Below are positions 28,652-37,013 of a stretch of DNA of 38,690 nt, in pieces. Source of the DNA: Sergeia podlipaevii (Eukaryota > Euglenozoa > Kinetoplastea > Trypanosomatida > Trypanosomatidae). A program made the position numbers and the translations under genes. The stretch covers positions 1-38,690 of the forward strand of contig JASANZ010002044.1 of NCBI GenBank assembly GCA_030849805.1, in the 5' to 3' direction. The notes under the pieces are model-generated. The model did no database searches and was not told the origin of the DNA. It worked only from the letters and a program-made list of their open reading frames with translations. Each line of letters starts with the position of its first letter. The stretch's first letter is position 1.

Positions 28652-29285
28652 TTGGCAAGTGAAAAAAAAAAAACTGACACGGAGAACAAATATTCTCCTC
28701 TTTATCGTTGCAAATGTATGTTAAAAAGAAAAGCAAGGTACACTTCTATGAGTAATATTTAAAAGCTGCCACAATAAAAAGCGCCAAAGAAATGATGAGT
28801 AGATAACAAAACCTGTAGTGCAAAGACGCAAAGACAGAAAATAAAAAAGTCATGGAGATATTGGTGAACAGACATCGAACAAAGTACAACTATGCTGGCA
28901 AAAATAAAAACAGTATCGAGCATACACTGAGAAGTAACCATCATTGTCCCCCACCAACCGGTTGCAGAGATTCCAAAAATTAAGCATATTCTTTTGTAGC
29001 TAAAAACTCTTGTGTATTCCCTCTTTATTGTTTTAACTGACCACACTCAAAAAACAACAATAAACAAAGAACACCACATACTAATCATGGCTATTTCGAC
29101 CTTCCTTTGCAATAAATTAATTGAAAATGAAGCTAAAAAAGGTTATATAAAGAAGATACAGGCTCATGTTCGAAAACAGAGAAAATACAAATTCCTCCAT
29201 TTTGCAGTAAAACTACTGTTTATATAGTTGAGAAATTTGCAAAAGTGACTATGTTGCGGTACAGCACACACAAAAAAAAAAAATT
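28652..29285. other. Intergenic spacer
   Basis: About 630 bases between thioredoxin and the 273-aa gene, with A-runs at 28662-28672 and about 29271-29283. A minus-strand open frame at 28759-29046 is hydrophobic but begins at a GTG directly after a stop codon; its first ATG comes after one third of the frame. I do not annotate it as a gene. Confidence 0.55.
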
Positions 29286-30107
29286 CTACTTCCGGCGCGC
29301 ATCAACATTAGCGCATGCGGGGACAAAATCATGTGAAACTTTCATTGGTTTACGACGAGGAGGGGTATAACTGCGGCGGACACCACCACGGGGAAGTGGA
29401 TGAGTCATTCTGTAATCTTCAAGCTGCCGACGCTTGTTATCCGGAGGTGCCTCGAAAACAATTCCAGTGCCATCACCAAAGAAGAGATCATGATACGTGC
29501 CCGTCTGAACGGAGCTTTCACGGTTCTGGCTCCTGTAACGCTCAATACTGAATGGCATGCTTAGAGGGACACCTGGATCAACGAACGCGCGCTGTTCATC
29601 AGAATAGCGAGAGTTGACAACAGAGCGTGATTGCCTAACTTCCTCGTGCGCATCGATATTTGCAAGTGACTCTTCGTGCCTTGTCCTCTCATTCTCAAGA
29701 ATGCGTGCCACAAAAACAGGGATTGGAGAAAAAAGTGCCTCCTCTTCCGCCTGCAAATCAGCACAGATATCAAGAAGCTTGGCCTCTGGCTCATCCTCAA
29801 GACTTTCCCTCTCAAGAGAAGTCAGACCGCGAAAAATAATCATCTTGCACTCCTCGATTCTCTTAATCTCATCGTTAAAGCATTTAAGGTGAGTGATGTC
29901 GTAGTCGTGACTCACCTCACCATCCCCATCCTCCATCATACCATCGACATCAAGGTACTCTGCTGACTCCAATGCTCCATTTTCCTGAAGGTCCTCCACT
30001 TTCATTGTAGCACCGTGTTCAGCCACACCCTCGATAACCTCTTCGGCAATCTGCTCTGCCCCCTCCTGATATTCCTGCGTCTGCTGGGTGTATTGCTCTC
30101 CTTCCAT
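29286..30107 (-). CDS. Hypothetical acidic 273-aa protein
   Basis: The start is the ATG at 30107, a clean TAG stop lies at 29286, and composition is unlike the flanking spacer. Residues 1-75 are Glu/Gln-rich and acidic. About 80-160 look helical (CFNDEIKRIEECKMII, EEEALFSPIPVFVARILENERTRHEESL). The C-terminal part is basic and proline-rich (RGGVRRSYTPPRRKPMKVSHDF). The pattern of an acidic head, helical middle and basic tail without membrane segments suggests a soluble structural or cytoskeletal protein, but I do not recognise it. Confidence 0.8.
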   Translation of the reverse strand: MEGEQYTQQTQEYQEGAEQIAEEVIEGVAEHGATMKVEDLQENGALESAEYLDVDGMMEDGDGEVSHDYDITHLKCFNDEIKRIEECKMIIFRGLTSLERESLEDEPEAKLLDICADLQAEEEALFSPIPVFVARILENERTRHEESLANIDAHEEVRQSRSVVNSRYSDEQRAFVDPGVPLSMPFSIERYRSQNRESSVQTGTYHDLFFGDGTGIVFEAPPDNKRRQLEDYRMTHPLPRGGVRRSYTPPRRKPMKVSHDFVPACANVDARRK

Positions 30108-30441
30108 TTATAGTGACGATACAACAAGAAAAACGGAAAAATCAAAAGTAGAAGAACACTTTCCTTTGAAAAAAGAGAGAGAAAATTGGTTTCAGCGGAA
30201 AATAGAAGAAGCATAATAATAAAAGCATATATATATATATATATATGTCAGCAGCAAGGGAAAAATAAAATGACAAGCAAATCACAATCATTTCCACAGC
30301 ATAGAAAAAAATATATATATACACCATTGTAAATAGAATATCAATGTAGTATAGTTTTGGAGTATATATTTTTATTTTGAGAAAACTTTCTACAAGTAAA
30401 TAAATGCGTATATGGCGTCCTTTATGCCAGTGAATGAAATA
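30108..30441. other. Short intergenic spacer with AT repeat
   Basis: About 330 bases. It contains an (AT)10 tract at 30227-30246, a shorter AT run near 30310-30320 and A/G-rich stretches that are pyrimidine tracts in the minus sense. No gene is seen. Confidence 0.6.
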
Positions 30442-31002
30442 TCATCGACGGTCGACGCAGCAGAGATGCTTGGGAAGTGGTCCCATAATGCAGTCATCTA
30501 TGTAGTGTCGCAGATCATCGTATTGTATTTGTGAATACTTAACACTTTTACGTTTTGAAGGTATACCACAGGAAGCCATTTGGGATTTTTCCTCGGTGTG
30601 AGGGGGTGCTGATGAGCGTTTCTTGCTAGCACTACGAAACTCCCGCCTTAAGCAAATAGAATTTTGGATAGAGCTACTTCTCTGTTCGCTATATAAGCGG
30701 CGATTCGCGATATGAGCACTCCAAAGTGGATCCACAGATTTACTGTTGCTGTGATCCGGCCTGCTTTTTCGTGGCACTTCACTGCTATGATCAGCAGTAT
30801 CCTTTTCCTTATGATCCCTCATTCGCCTATCCCCCACCTCTATTTGCTGAAGCAGCTCTTCAATATCATCGAGCTGCTCATTTTTAACCAGTGGGGTAGC
30901 AGGCAAAGAGTCGTGATCTATTTCAGAGACACCGGCGTTGACGACTCTGATGCGCGCTATCGACGGGGCATCAGGAGACTGCCTATCAGTCCTTCTAGAC
31001 AT
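30442..31002 (-). CDS. Hypothetical basic 186-aa protein, first gene of the minus-strand array
   Basis: The ATG is at 31002 and the TGA at 30442. The protein is hydrophilic, Ser/Arg/Lys-rich and probably mostly disordered. It has one short helix (LDDIEELLQQIEVGDRRM) and a distinctive C-terminus (YSQIQYDDLRHYIDDCIMGPLPKHLCCVDRR) that looks folded and could be a conserved interaction peptide. It contains KKRSS and SKRKSVK clusters that might direct it to the nucleus. I do not recognise the family. It is the gene closest to the strand-switch region on this side. Confidence 0.7.
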   Translation of the reverse strand: MSRRTDRQSPDAPSIARIRVVNAGVSEIDHDSLPATPLVKNEQLDDIEELLQQIEVGDRRMRDHKEKDTADHSSEVPRKSRPDHSNSKSVDPLWSAHIANRRLYSEQRSSSIQNSICLRREFRSASKKRSSAPPHTEEKSQMASCGIPSKRKSVKYSQIQYDDLRHYIDDCIMGPLPKHLCCVDRR

Positions 31003-31938
31003 CTACCTTACTGTTCAAACAAAAAAGAAAAAGAAAAAAGGAAACATTACATTTTGCTTCAGCGTATGAACGAAAAAGCACCAAACGCGACACGGTCGCT
31101 TCCCCTTTCCTAGGGCTTTTGCTCGCAGTACCCCCCCCCCTCCCTTTTTTTCAAGAAACACCCACCAGATAGTAAGCTCCAAAAGCGCAACCATTTTCTA
31201 GTCATGTTGAGGTGTCCCGATGGGTGTACGCCGTCAAAGCATCCCACCTTGGCGACTACACTGAAAAAAATAAACACAAACTATTGTACTGTATAGTGAG
31301 ATAATAGGTGATCAAAAAAAGAAGAAACGCTGTTGTCATTAAATACCTCTTTAAAGGACATGTGTGGTGCTATGTAATTGCCACTTACTGTAGCAAATAT
31401 ATATCAGCACTCGTCGTGACAAAGTGGTTGTGGCGCAGCAGGAAGTTGCAGTCTGCAGCAACTGCACGCACGCCTCTATTAAAAAATAAAAAATATTAGT
31501 AACACCAATTACAACAACGACAGTAATGTTGTTAATGATACTCATTTGCATTGGCAACAAATGAGAAGCATATTCTAACCGCAAGGAATTCAACAGATGC
31601 AGCAGATAATATTTTCCATTTTTTTTTTTAATGAAGATATGGCACGTTGATGAAATTGCAGCATTTATGCTCGTACATTTGTTTGGACGTTTGTCCTTTT
31701 TTCTTTGTTATTTCGGGTGCGCATGTTACAAAATCACATATCATTTATTTAACCAACATGTACATTTAACATTAGTAGTAAAGGTCACAGCGTTTCTCTC
31801 TTTTCTGTGAACCTATCTATAATCACATTGCCATTGATTTGAAAACACTATGCTTTGCTCCGTTTTTTCTCCCTTTTTCCTATTAACTCTCTAAACAAAA
31901 ATAAAATGATAATAAAAACGATTTTTTAGTTTGTAATC
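31003..31938. promoter_or_regulatory. Divergent strand-switch region, probable Pol II transcription start region
   Basis: This stretch separates eleven genes running left from three running right. In trypanosomatids such divergent switches are where polycistronic transcription starts in both directions and where histone marks and variants accumulate; that is established for the group and inferred here. The sequence holds a C10 run with following C and T runs (31131-31150; G-rich on the minus strand), an island of ordinary complexity at about 31147-31262, and T-rich stretches toward eIF5A. No TATA-like promoter is expected. No gene is supported; a small hydrophobic minus-strand frame near 31351-31593 is not convincing. 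Confidence 0.75.
31855..31929 (+). promoter_or_regulatory. Predicted trans-splice acceptor for eIF5A
   Basis: A pyrimidine-rich tract at 31855-31893 (including TTTTTTCTCCCTTTTTCC) is followed, after an A-rich stretch, by the first AG at 31928-31929 in the context TTTTTTAG. This predicts a very short 5' UTR of about 9 bases before the ATG at 31939. Confidence 0.5.
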
Positions 31939-32228
31939 ATGTCTGACGAAGATCAGGAATTCCACCACGGCTCCGGTGATGCCGGCTCCCTCGTCTATCC
32001 CCTGGCCGCCGGTGCGCTCAAGAAGGGCGGATACATCTGCATCAACAGCCGTCCCTGCAAGGTGATTGACCTGTCCGTCTCCAAGACTGGCAAGCACGGT
32101 CACGCTAAGGTCAGCATTGTTGCCACTGATATCTTCACCGGCAACCGTCTCGAGGATCAGGCTCCNTCGTCGTCGGCGCCATGGGATTTGAGCAGATTCT
32201 GAGCTTCAAGAACGCTGCCGCCAACTAA
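31939..32228 (+). CDS. Translation factor eIF5A, interrupted by an assembly gap (N at 32166)
   Basis: The first 76 residues are typical eIF5[14 protein letters not shown], the hypusination loop [10 protein letters not shown] with the expected hypusine lysine K52, and [19 protein letters not shown]. eIF5A helps ribosomes through polyproline and other stalling sequences and needs deoxyhypusine synthase/hydroxylase to be active. At 32166 there is a single N. After it the sequence continues in a different frame as [14 protein letters not shown] then NAAAN and a stop at 32226-32228, which is the expected eIF5A C-terminus. Compared with the usual length of about 160-166 aa, roughly 70 codons (most of the OB-fold domain) are missing. 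The N marks an unresolved assembly join, so I treat this as a technical break and not a pseudogene. Confidence 0.93.
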
Positions 32229-32663
32229 AAAGAAGCAGCTTTAGTATGATTTTGTATGAAGCATTGAAAAAAAATTGTTTTATTGGTTTTCCTTTTACGT
32301 TTTTCTTTTACTCTTTTAACATCTACATAAACTTGTTTCAAATGTTCTCAGAGCTATACACAACTAGGTGGAATGAATACCGCTTCAGTATGATGGCGGC
32401 GAACTAGGAAAAATACAAAATATGAACGAGATTGTGCAAAAATGTTTTTGCATATTTTCTTTTTGTTGAGGCTTCTTCTTAAAATCTGACAGTAGAAACG
32501 ACAGCGTCTTACAGAGGAGTTGGTTTTTCTTTTTGCACATTTTGTTTACTTGTTCTTCAACATTATATGTTTTCTGTGATCCACTCTCATTTTTCTGTAT
32601 TCTAATTTAGAAACAGACACGCAAGACTGTAGCATCTACATAATTTTTGATATATTTATCGCC
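32229..32663. other. Intergenic spacer
   Basis: About 435 bases, T-rich in the sense strand. The A-run at 32267-32274 follows the eIF5A stop. A short segment near 32386-32407 ends GCGGCGAACTAG, which echoes the last codons of eIF5A (Ala-Ala-Asn-stop) and could be coincidence or a relic. No gene is supported. Confidence 0.55.
32521..32610 (+). promoter_or_regulatory. Predicted trans-splice acceptor for RAD16
   Basis: A T/C-rich tract (about 32521-32606, with TTTTTCTTTTTG and CTCTCATTTTTCTG) is followed by the first AG at 32609-32610 (ATTTAG). The predicted 5' UTR is 53 bases. Confidence 0.55.
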
Positions 32664-35600
32664 ATGTCCAACTACATTCATGATGTAGACCTTACTTTAA
32701 CAGAGAAGCAGGTCTGGCGGCCAGCAAAGAAAGGTGAACATTGTTACAAGTACATTGTTCAAAAAGCACCCTCAGCGAGGGCACGCTGCCGCAAGTGCTC
32801 ACATTGTGTTGAAAAAGGGGCTCTTCGGTGCGGAGTACCAATCAAGCATCCAGGTGGAGACCATGGATGGATTTCAGCCTGGCAGCATGTAGGCTGCACG
32901 AGAATTGAAGAGCGAGGGCGATACACTGATTTCATTTTTGGCTTAAGCGACCTTTCAGCTGCTGAACAAGACGAAGTCATAAGAGAAATCACATCTAACG
33001 TTCTTCCAGAGCATCTGAAGCCACTCGATCCAGATGACTTGGTTCGACGAGGAAAACTAGAGGAAATGCAAGAGCCACGTACCTTGCTCCGGCCTTTGTT
33101 GCCATATCAGAAGGAAGGCTTGGGATGGATGGTGCGTCAAGAAGAAAATTGCGACATCAAGGGAGGAATTCTCGCTGACGAGATGGGCATGGGAAAGACC
33201 ATTCAAATGGTTTCGCTGCTCTTAGCGCGTCGTGTGCCTGGCCCCACGCTGGTGGTGTGTCCCGTCAGTTCCATGCTGCAATGGGAATCGGAGATCAAGG
33301 AGCATGTTACACCCGGCACTCTCTCTGTGCTAGTGGTGTATCGAACGACGAAAATTACAAAAGATGATATGGAAAATGCGGATGTTGTTCTCACAACATA
33401 CCCCATGATTGAGCAAGCGTGGCGTTCGCTTATCCATCGAATCAAAGTTCCTTGTCCATACTGTGGGGACCTATTTATTCCTAGGCAACTAGTCGTGCAT
33501 AACCGTTACTTCTGTGGCCCTAACGCGAAAAAGACACTCAAGCAGGCGAAGCGTGAAAGACATAAGCAACACAGCAGCAAAGTTCAATCCAAGGAAACGA
33601 TCCGCAAGGGTTTACGGACTTTGCACGTTGACGTGGACGAGGATGACGACGCTGAGGTCGATGATGACACTCGGAAAAACACATCCACTAAGCGGAAACA
33701 GGGTGGTGTAGAATCTACTGTGGCCGTCAAGAAAGGTGCGGCGATGAAGGTTAGCGAGGAAGCAAATGACAGCGATAAGAAGCAAAGCTTTGACCCTGCA
33801 CCACGTGGCGTTGTTGGACCAATTGGAATGTATCAGGAGCTGATGCGCGAAGCTGGGCGTACGGTGCGCAGCCGCTGGGACCGCTCTAGGCGTGAAGACG
33901 AGAGCAGCACCACCTCCTCCTCTGACGATAAAGGCAGCAGTAGCACCACTTCTGCAGCAGACGAGGATGAAGAGGAGTATGACGAGTCCGAGAAGGCTGC
34001 CGATGCGGCTATGCGAGAAGAGCAGGAGCAGGCTCGTCTTGCTGCTTTTTGTTGTCAAGTGTGCGGCTTTCAGATCCTGAGGTATCCTTTCTGCCCGCGT
34101 ACAGGCCAACATCACGTTCTGACCGATGAAATGAAGCAGGTGATCGAGAATGATACAGGCGGTGATGAGGTGGATCTAAACAGTTCTATTTTTCACAGCA
34201 TTCGCTGGGCTCGTATTGTGCTCGATGAGGCGCACCGCATCAAGGGCCGCACGACAAGCACTGCACGCTCAGCTTTTGCCCTAAACGCGGAGTACCGCTG
34301 GTGTCTGACTGGTACCCCTTTGCAGAATCGTGTTGGGGACATCTACAGTCTGCTTCGTTTTTTGCGCATCCGTCCCTACGCGCGGTACTACTGCCTCACC
34401 GAAGGGTGCTCTTGCTCGACCCTCTCGCACCCGTTCTCTGGTACGTCCCTGCGTCAGTGTGTCTTCTGCGGACATGGACCCCTGCAGCACTACGCCCATT
34501 TTAACCGCTACGTGCTGAACCCTATCACACGTTACGGATACATTGGTGAAGGCCGTCTAGGCATGATGATGTTGTCCAATGACGTGTTTTCAAAAGCAAT
34601 GCTGCGCCGGACGAAAGAGGAGCGTGCGGCTGATCTACACCTCCCGCCACTACACATGGAGGTTCGTCGCATCCAGCTCACTCCAGAGGAGCGGGACTTT
34701 TATGAGTCACTCTACAAGCGCAGTACGTCCGAGTTTGACACGTTTGTGAAAAAAGGCACAATGCTGCACAACTACGCGCACATTTTCCAGCTTCTCAGCC
34801 GCCTCCGCCAGGCTCTGGACCATCCTCTCATGGTTGTCAAGGGGATGAATATGGGCCCTGTGGTGAATGCCAAGGGCGTGTGTGGCATATGCGGCGAGGG
34901 CATCGAGGGCGAAAGTGCCATCAAGACGAATCCGTGTCGCCACGCTTTTCATCGTCTGTGCCTTTCACAGTTTCTGGAAAGTGCCCCGGACCAGGCGTAC
35001 CACTGCCCAACATGCTTTGTCAAGATCAACGTGGATCTGCGGCAGCTGAGGGTGGAGTGGGAGGAAGAGGGGGATGCGGGGGCCGCTGCATTGCCCCCAG
35101 AATTGGCGGAGGAGCTAGACGAGGACGCTGAGAATCCCGCAGAAGAAGATGAAGTGGAGGGCGGCGCTGGCAGTATCCGCGCAGAGCGCGAGGGTGGCAA
35201 CGAGGAAAGGGAGAGGGACGGCGAGCCTACCTCGAGGGCCAAGAAGAAAGGAGAGAGGAGGAGCAGAAAGCCCTCTACCGCACCAAGCAAGAAAGCAGAG
35301 CAGGGTATCCTCTCTCGCATTGATCCCACGAAGCCCCTGCACGGGACGAAGCTGTCTGCAATTGCTGACTATATTCAGAATATACCCTCAAGCGAGAAGG
35401 TGATTGTGTTTTCTCAGTTTGGTGACATGCTCGACCTCACTCACTACTGGCTGCAGCGCCGCTTTATTAAGGCTGTGAAGCTCTGCGGAGCTCTCACACT
35501 GACTCAGCGGCAATCTGTGCTGCAAGCCTTTTTGCACGACCCTTCGGTACGTGTGATTCTTATCTCGCTAAAGGCCGGTGGTGAGGGTCTTAACTTGCAG

Positions 35601-35855
35601 GTGGCCAACCACGTTGTGCTGGTGGACCCATGGTGGAACCCCGCGGTGGAAATGCAGGCAGTGCAGCGTGCCCATCGCATTGGGCAGACGCGGCGTGTGC
35701 AGGCGGTTCGCTTCGTTACGGAGAGTTCAGTTGAGGAGCGCATGGTCGAGCTTCAAGATAAGAAGATGCTGGTCTTTGAAGGCACCATTGACGGAAAGAT
35801 GCAGTCACTGCAGAAATTGTCCGAGGAGGATTTGCAGTTTCTCTTTACCCGGTAA
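32664..35855 (+). CDS. RAD16-type SNF2 ATPase with RING finger and N-terminal PARP-type zinc finger
   Basis: A 1063-aa protein. Residues about 20-85 form a CCHC finger (C42, C45, H75, C78; spacing C-x2-C-x29-H-x2-C) matching PARP-type zinc fingers, which recognise DNA breaks. The SNF2 ATPase follows: GILADEMGMGKT with Walker A K178, DEAH at 521-524, and YRWCLTGTPLQNR. A long acidic/Ser-rich insertion (about 300-460) contains additional Cys/His pairs (CPYCGDLF...H...C and CCQVCGF). A Cys-rich segment (YYCLTEGCSCS...CVFCGHG) and then the RING finger (C740 to about 785, CGICGEG...CPTC) follow. The C-terminal helicase lobe (about 894-1045) has VIVFSQFGDMLDL, SLKAGGEGLNLQ and QAVQRAHRIGQ. The domain order, RING inside the helicase and the text around YYC...CGHG match yeast Rad16, which with Rad7 acts in global-genome nucleotide excision repair. 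The PARP finger is absent from yeast Rad16. The ATG at 32664 is the first in frame. Confidence 0.92.
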   Translation: MSNYIHDVDLTLTEKQVWRPAKKGEHCYKYIVQKAPSARARCRKCSHCVEKGALRCGVPIKHPGGDHGWISAWQHVGCTRIEERGRYTDFIFGLSDLSAAEQDEVIREITSNVLPEHLKPLDPDDLVRRGKLEEMQEPRTLLRPLLPYQKEGLGWMVRQEENCDIKGGILADEMGMGKTIQMVSLLLARRVPGPTLVVCPVSSMLQWESEIKEHVTPGTLSVLVVYRTTKITKDDMENADVVLTTYPMIEQAWRSLIHRIKVPCPYCGDLFIPRQLVVHNRYFCGPNAKKTLKQAKRERHKQHSSKVQSKETIRKGLRTLHVDVDEDDDAEVDDDTRKNTSTKRKQGGVESTVAVKKGAAMKVSEEANDSDKKQSFDPAPRGVVGPIGMYQELMREAGRTVRSRWDRSRREDESSTTSSSDDKGSSSTTSAADEDEEEYDESEKAADAAMREEQEQARLAAFCCQVCGFQILRYPFCPRTGQHHVLTDEMKQVIENDTGGDEVDLNSSIFHSIRWARIVLDEAHRIKGRTTSTARSAFALNAEYRWCLTGTPLQNRVGDIYSLLRFLRIRPYARYYCLTEGCSCSTLSHPFSGTSLRQCVFCGHGPLQHYAHFNRYVLNPITRYGYIGEGRLGMMMLSNDVFSKAMLRRTKEERAADLHLPPLHMEVRRIQLTPEERDFYESLYKRSTSEFDTFVKKGTMLHNYAHIFQLLSRLRQALDHPLMVVKGMNMGPVVNAKGVCGICGEGIEGESAIKTNPCRHAFHRLCLSQFLESAPDQAYHCPTCFVKINVDLRQLRVEWEEEGDAGAAALPPELAEELDEDAENPAEEDEVEGGAGSIRAEREGGNEERERDGEPTSRAKKKGERRSRKPSTAPSKKAEQGILSRIDPTKPLHGTKLSAIADYIQNIPSSEKVIVFSQFGDMLDLTHYWLQRRFIKAVKLCGALTLTQRQSVLQAFLHDPSVRVILISLKAGGEGLNLQVANHVVLVDPWWNPAVEMQAVQRAHRIGQTRRVQAVRFVTESSVEERMVELQDKKMLVFEGTIDGKMQSLQKLSEEDLQFLFTR

Positions 35856-36897
35856 GCACGCCCTTTTTCCTTTTCACCACTTTCATCTTTTCTAAAGAGC
35901 TGTGAGCGTACCTGTATGTCTGTAATAAAGGCCGTTAACAGGAATCACAGTGCTTTTTTTTTCGCTTAGCTTGTGTACATGCTCACATCTGTTTATTCAT
36001 GAATGCGTATGATGATTCTCGGTTGATCTTTATCATTAGTATCCCTGTGTAATGTCTGTGATTAAACAAACGGTGTGTTGTATGGTGAGCACAAGAGAGG
36101 GGGAAAGAAATAAAAGCAAAAGAGGAAATGAAAACCTACTTTACTCTCACGTATTTGCGTCGCCACACAACTTTTCAATATATATTCACTTGGTGCCAAC
36201 TATATTGACAAAGAAGCGTTTTAAAATAGTGAAACAACAACAAAGAAGACAATAAATGGTTCATACGTTTGGCATAACTGTATACGCTTTGGGATAAGGC
36301 AAGTTGCCACTCCTTGTTCTTCCTATTTGCTCTCTCTTATTCTAACTGCATTTATTTTACCATTAATTACTATTCCTCTTCTTTTTCTTTCCTTCCCGCA
36401 TCCATATGATTTAGTTTTTTTTTTCAATAGGAATAAATATTCTTCATATACTCCCCAGAAAGAAAAGTTTTTTTTTTTAAAAAAAATTGTGTGGTGTGTA
36501 TATTTTTTATTTTGCTTTCTTTCCCAAAAAGATACTCTTCCATCGTAAAAGGAAAAGAAGAAAGTTTTATTTCTCTTTTGTTACGAACAGAAACATTAAA
36601 GAAAGGGTTTTGATCTTTTTTTTTTGTGATTGGCCGTGTCTGCATATATTTGTTTTTGTATACACAAGCATACACATATAAATATATATATATATATATA
36701 GAAAGAGAGAGAGATTTCTACCACCCGTTTGCAATATTGGATAATTTCTAGGAAGTGTTTTCTTTTTGGGGTGCTAAATCTTGAGATTATTACTCGGTGC
36801 TTCTATTTTCTGACGAAGAAAACGGAAGAGGTCAATAGGAGAGCATCACCTCCAGATACGAGGTTCTTTTTTATCTACTATTATTTTGCAATTTCAC

Positions 36898-36941
36898 AGT
36901 TGCTCTTTTCTCCTCTCTTTCTGTCTCTATCTATCTAAAAG
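36898..36941 (+). promoter_or_regulatory. Predicted trans-splice acceptor for PP2C
   Basis: A pyrimidine tract (CTCTTTTCTCCTCTCTTTCT and onward, ending TCTATCTATCT) is followed by the first AG at 36940-36941. The predicted 5' UTR is 72 bases and contains the (AC)11 repeat. No ATG lies between the acceptor and the ATG at 37014, which supports that start. Confidence 0.6.
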
Positions 36942-36982
36942 AATAAAAAAAAATTGCTTTGTTTCCCCCTGGACATACAAAT

Positions 36983-37004
36983 ACACACACACACACACAC
37001 ACAC
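36983..37004. repeat. (AC)11 microsatellite in the PP2C 5' UTR
   Basis: An uninterrupted AC repeat ending 9 bases before the ATG of the PP2C gene. It would be in the mature 5' UTR if the predicted acceptor at 36941 is used. Confidence 0.93.
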
Positions 37005-37013
37005 ATTCATACA

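Larger units (their letters stand above)
35856..37013. other. Intergenic region with T-tracts and repeats
   Basis: About 1.16 kb. T-runs on the sense strand (about 35953-35960, 36415-36424, 36617-36626), a T11A8 palindrome at 36468-36486, a (TA)9 tract at 36682-36700 followed by a short GA run, and an (AC)11 tract at 36983-37004 just before the PP2C ATG. The first 200 bases probably hold the RAD16 3' UTR. A 67-codon plus-strand frame from 36052 has no recognisable feature and is left out. Confidence 0.6.

Noticed and set aside
28759..29046. 95-codon hydrophobic minus-strand frame that looks like a three-helix membrane protein
   Set aside because: It begins at GTG immediately after an in-frame stop and the first ATG comes about 34 codons in. 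Without conservation data I cannot support it, though it is the best of the rejected frames.
31147..31262. Possible tRNA or other structured RNA in the strand-switch region
   Set aside because: I looked for a cloverleaf and the A and B box patterns on both strands and did not find a convincing one.
31939..32228. eIF5A as a true pseudogene
   Set aside because: Both sides of the N are intact and match native eIF5A ends, and the break is exactly at an ambiguous base, so a technical gap is more likely than mutation.
36052..36255. 67-codon plus-strand frame starting with ATG
   Set aside because: Lys/Arg/Gln-rich without a pattern, located in the RAD16 3' flank, and no pyrimidine tract with AG directly before it.
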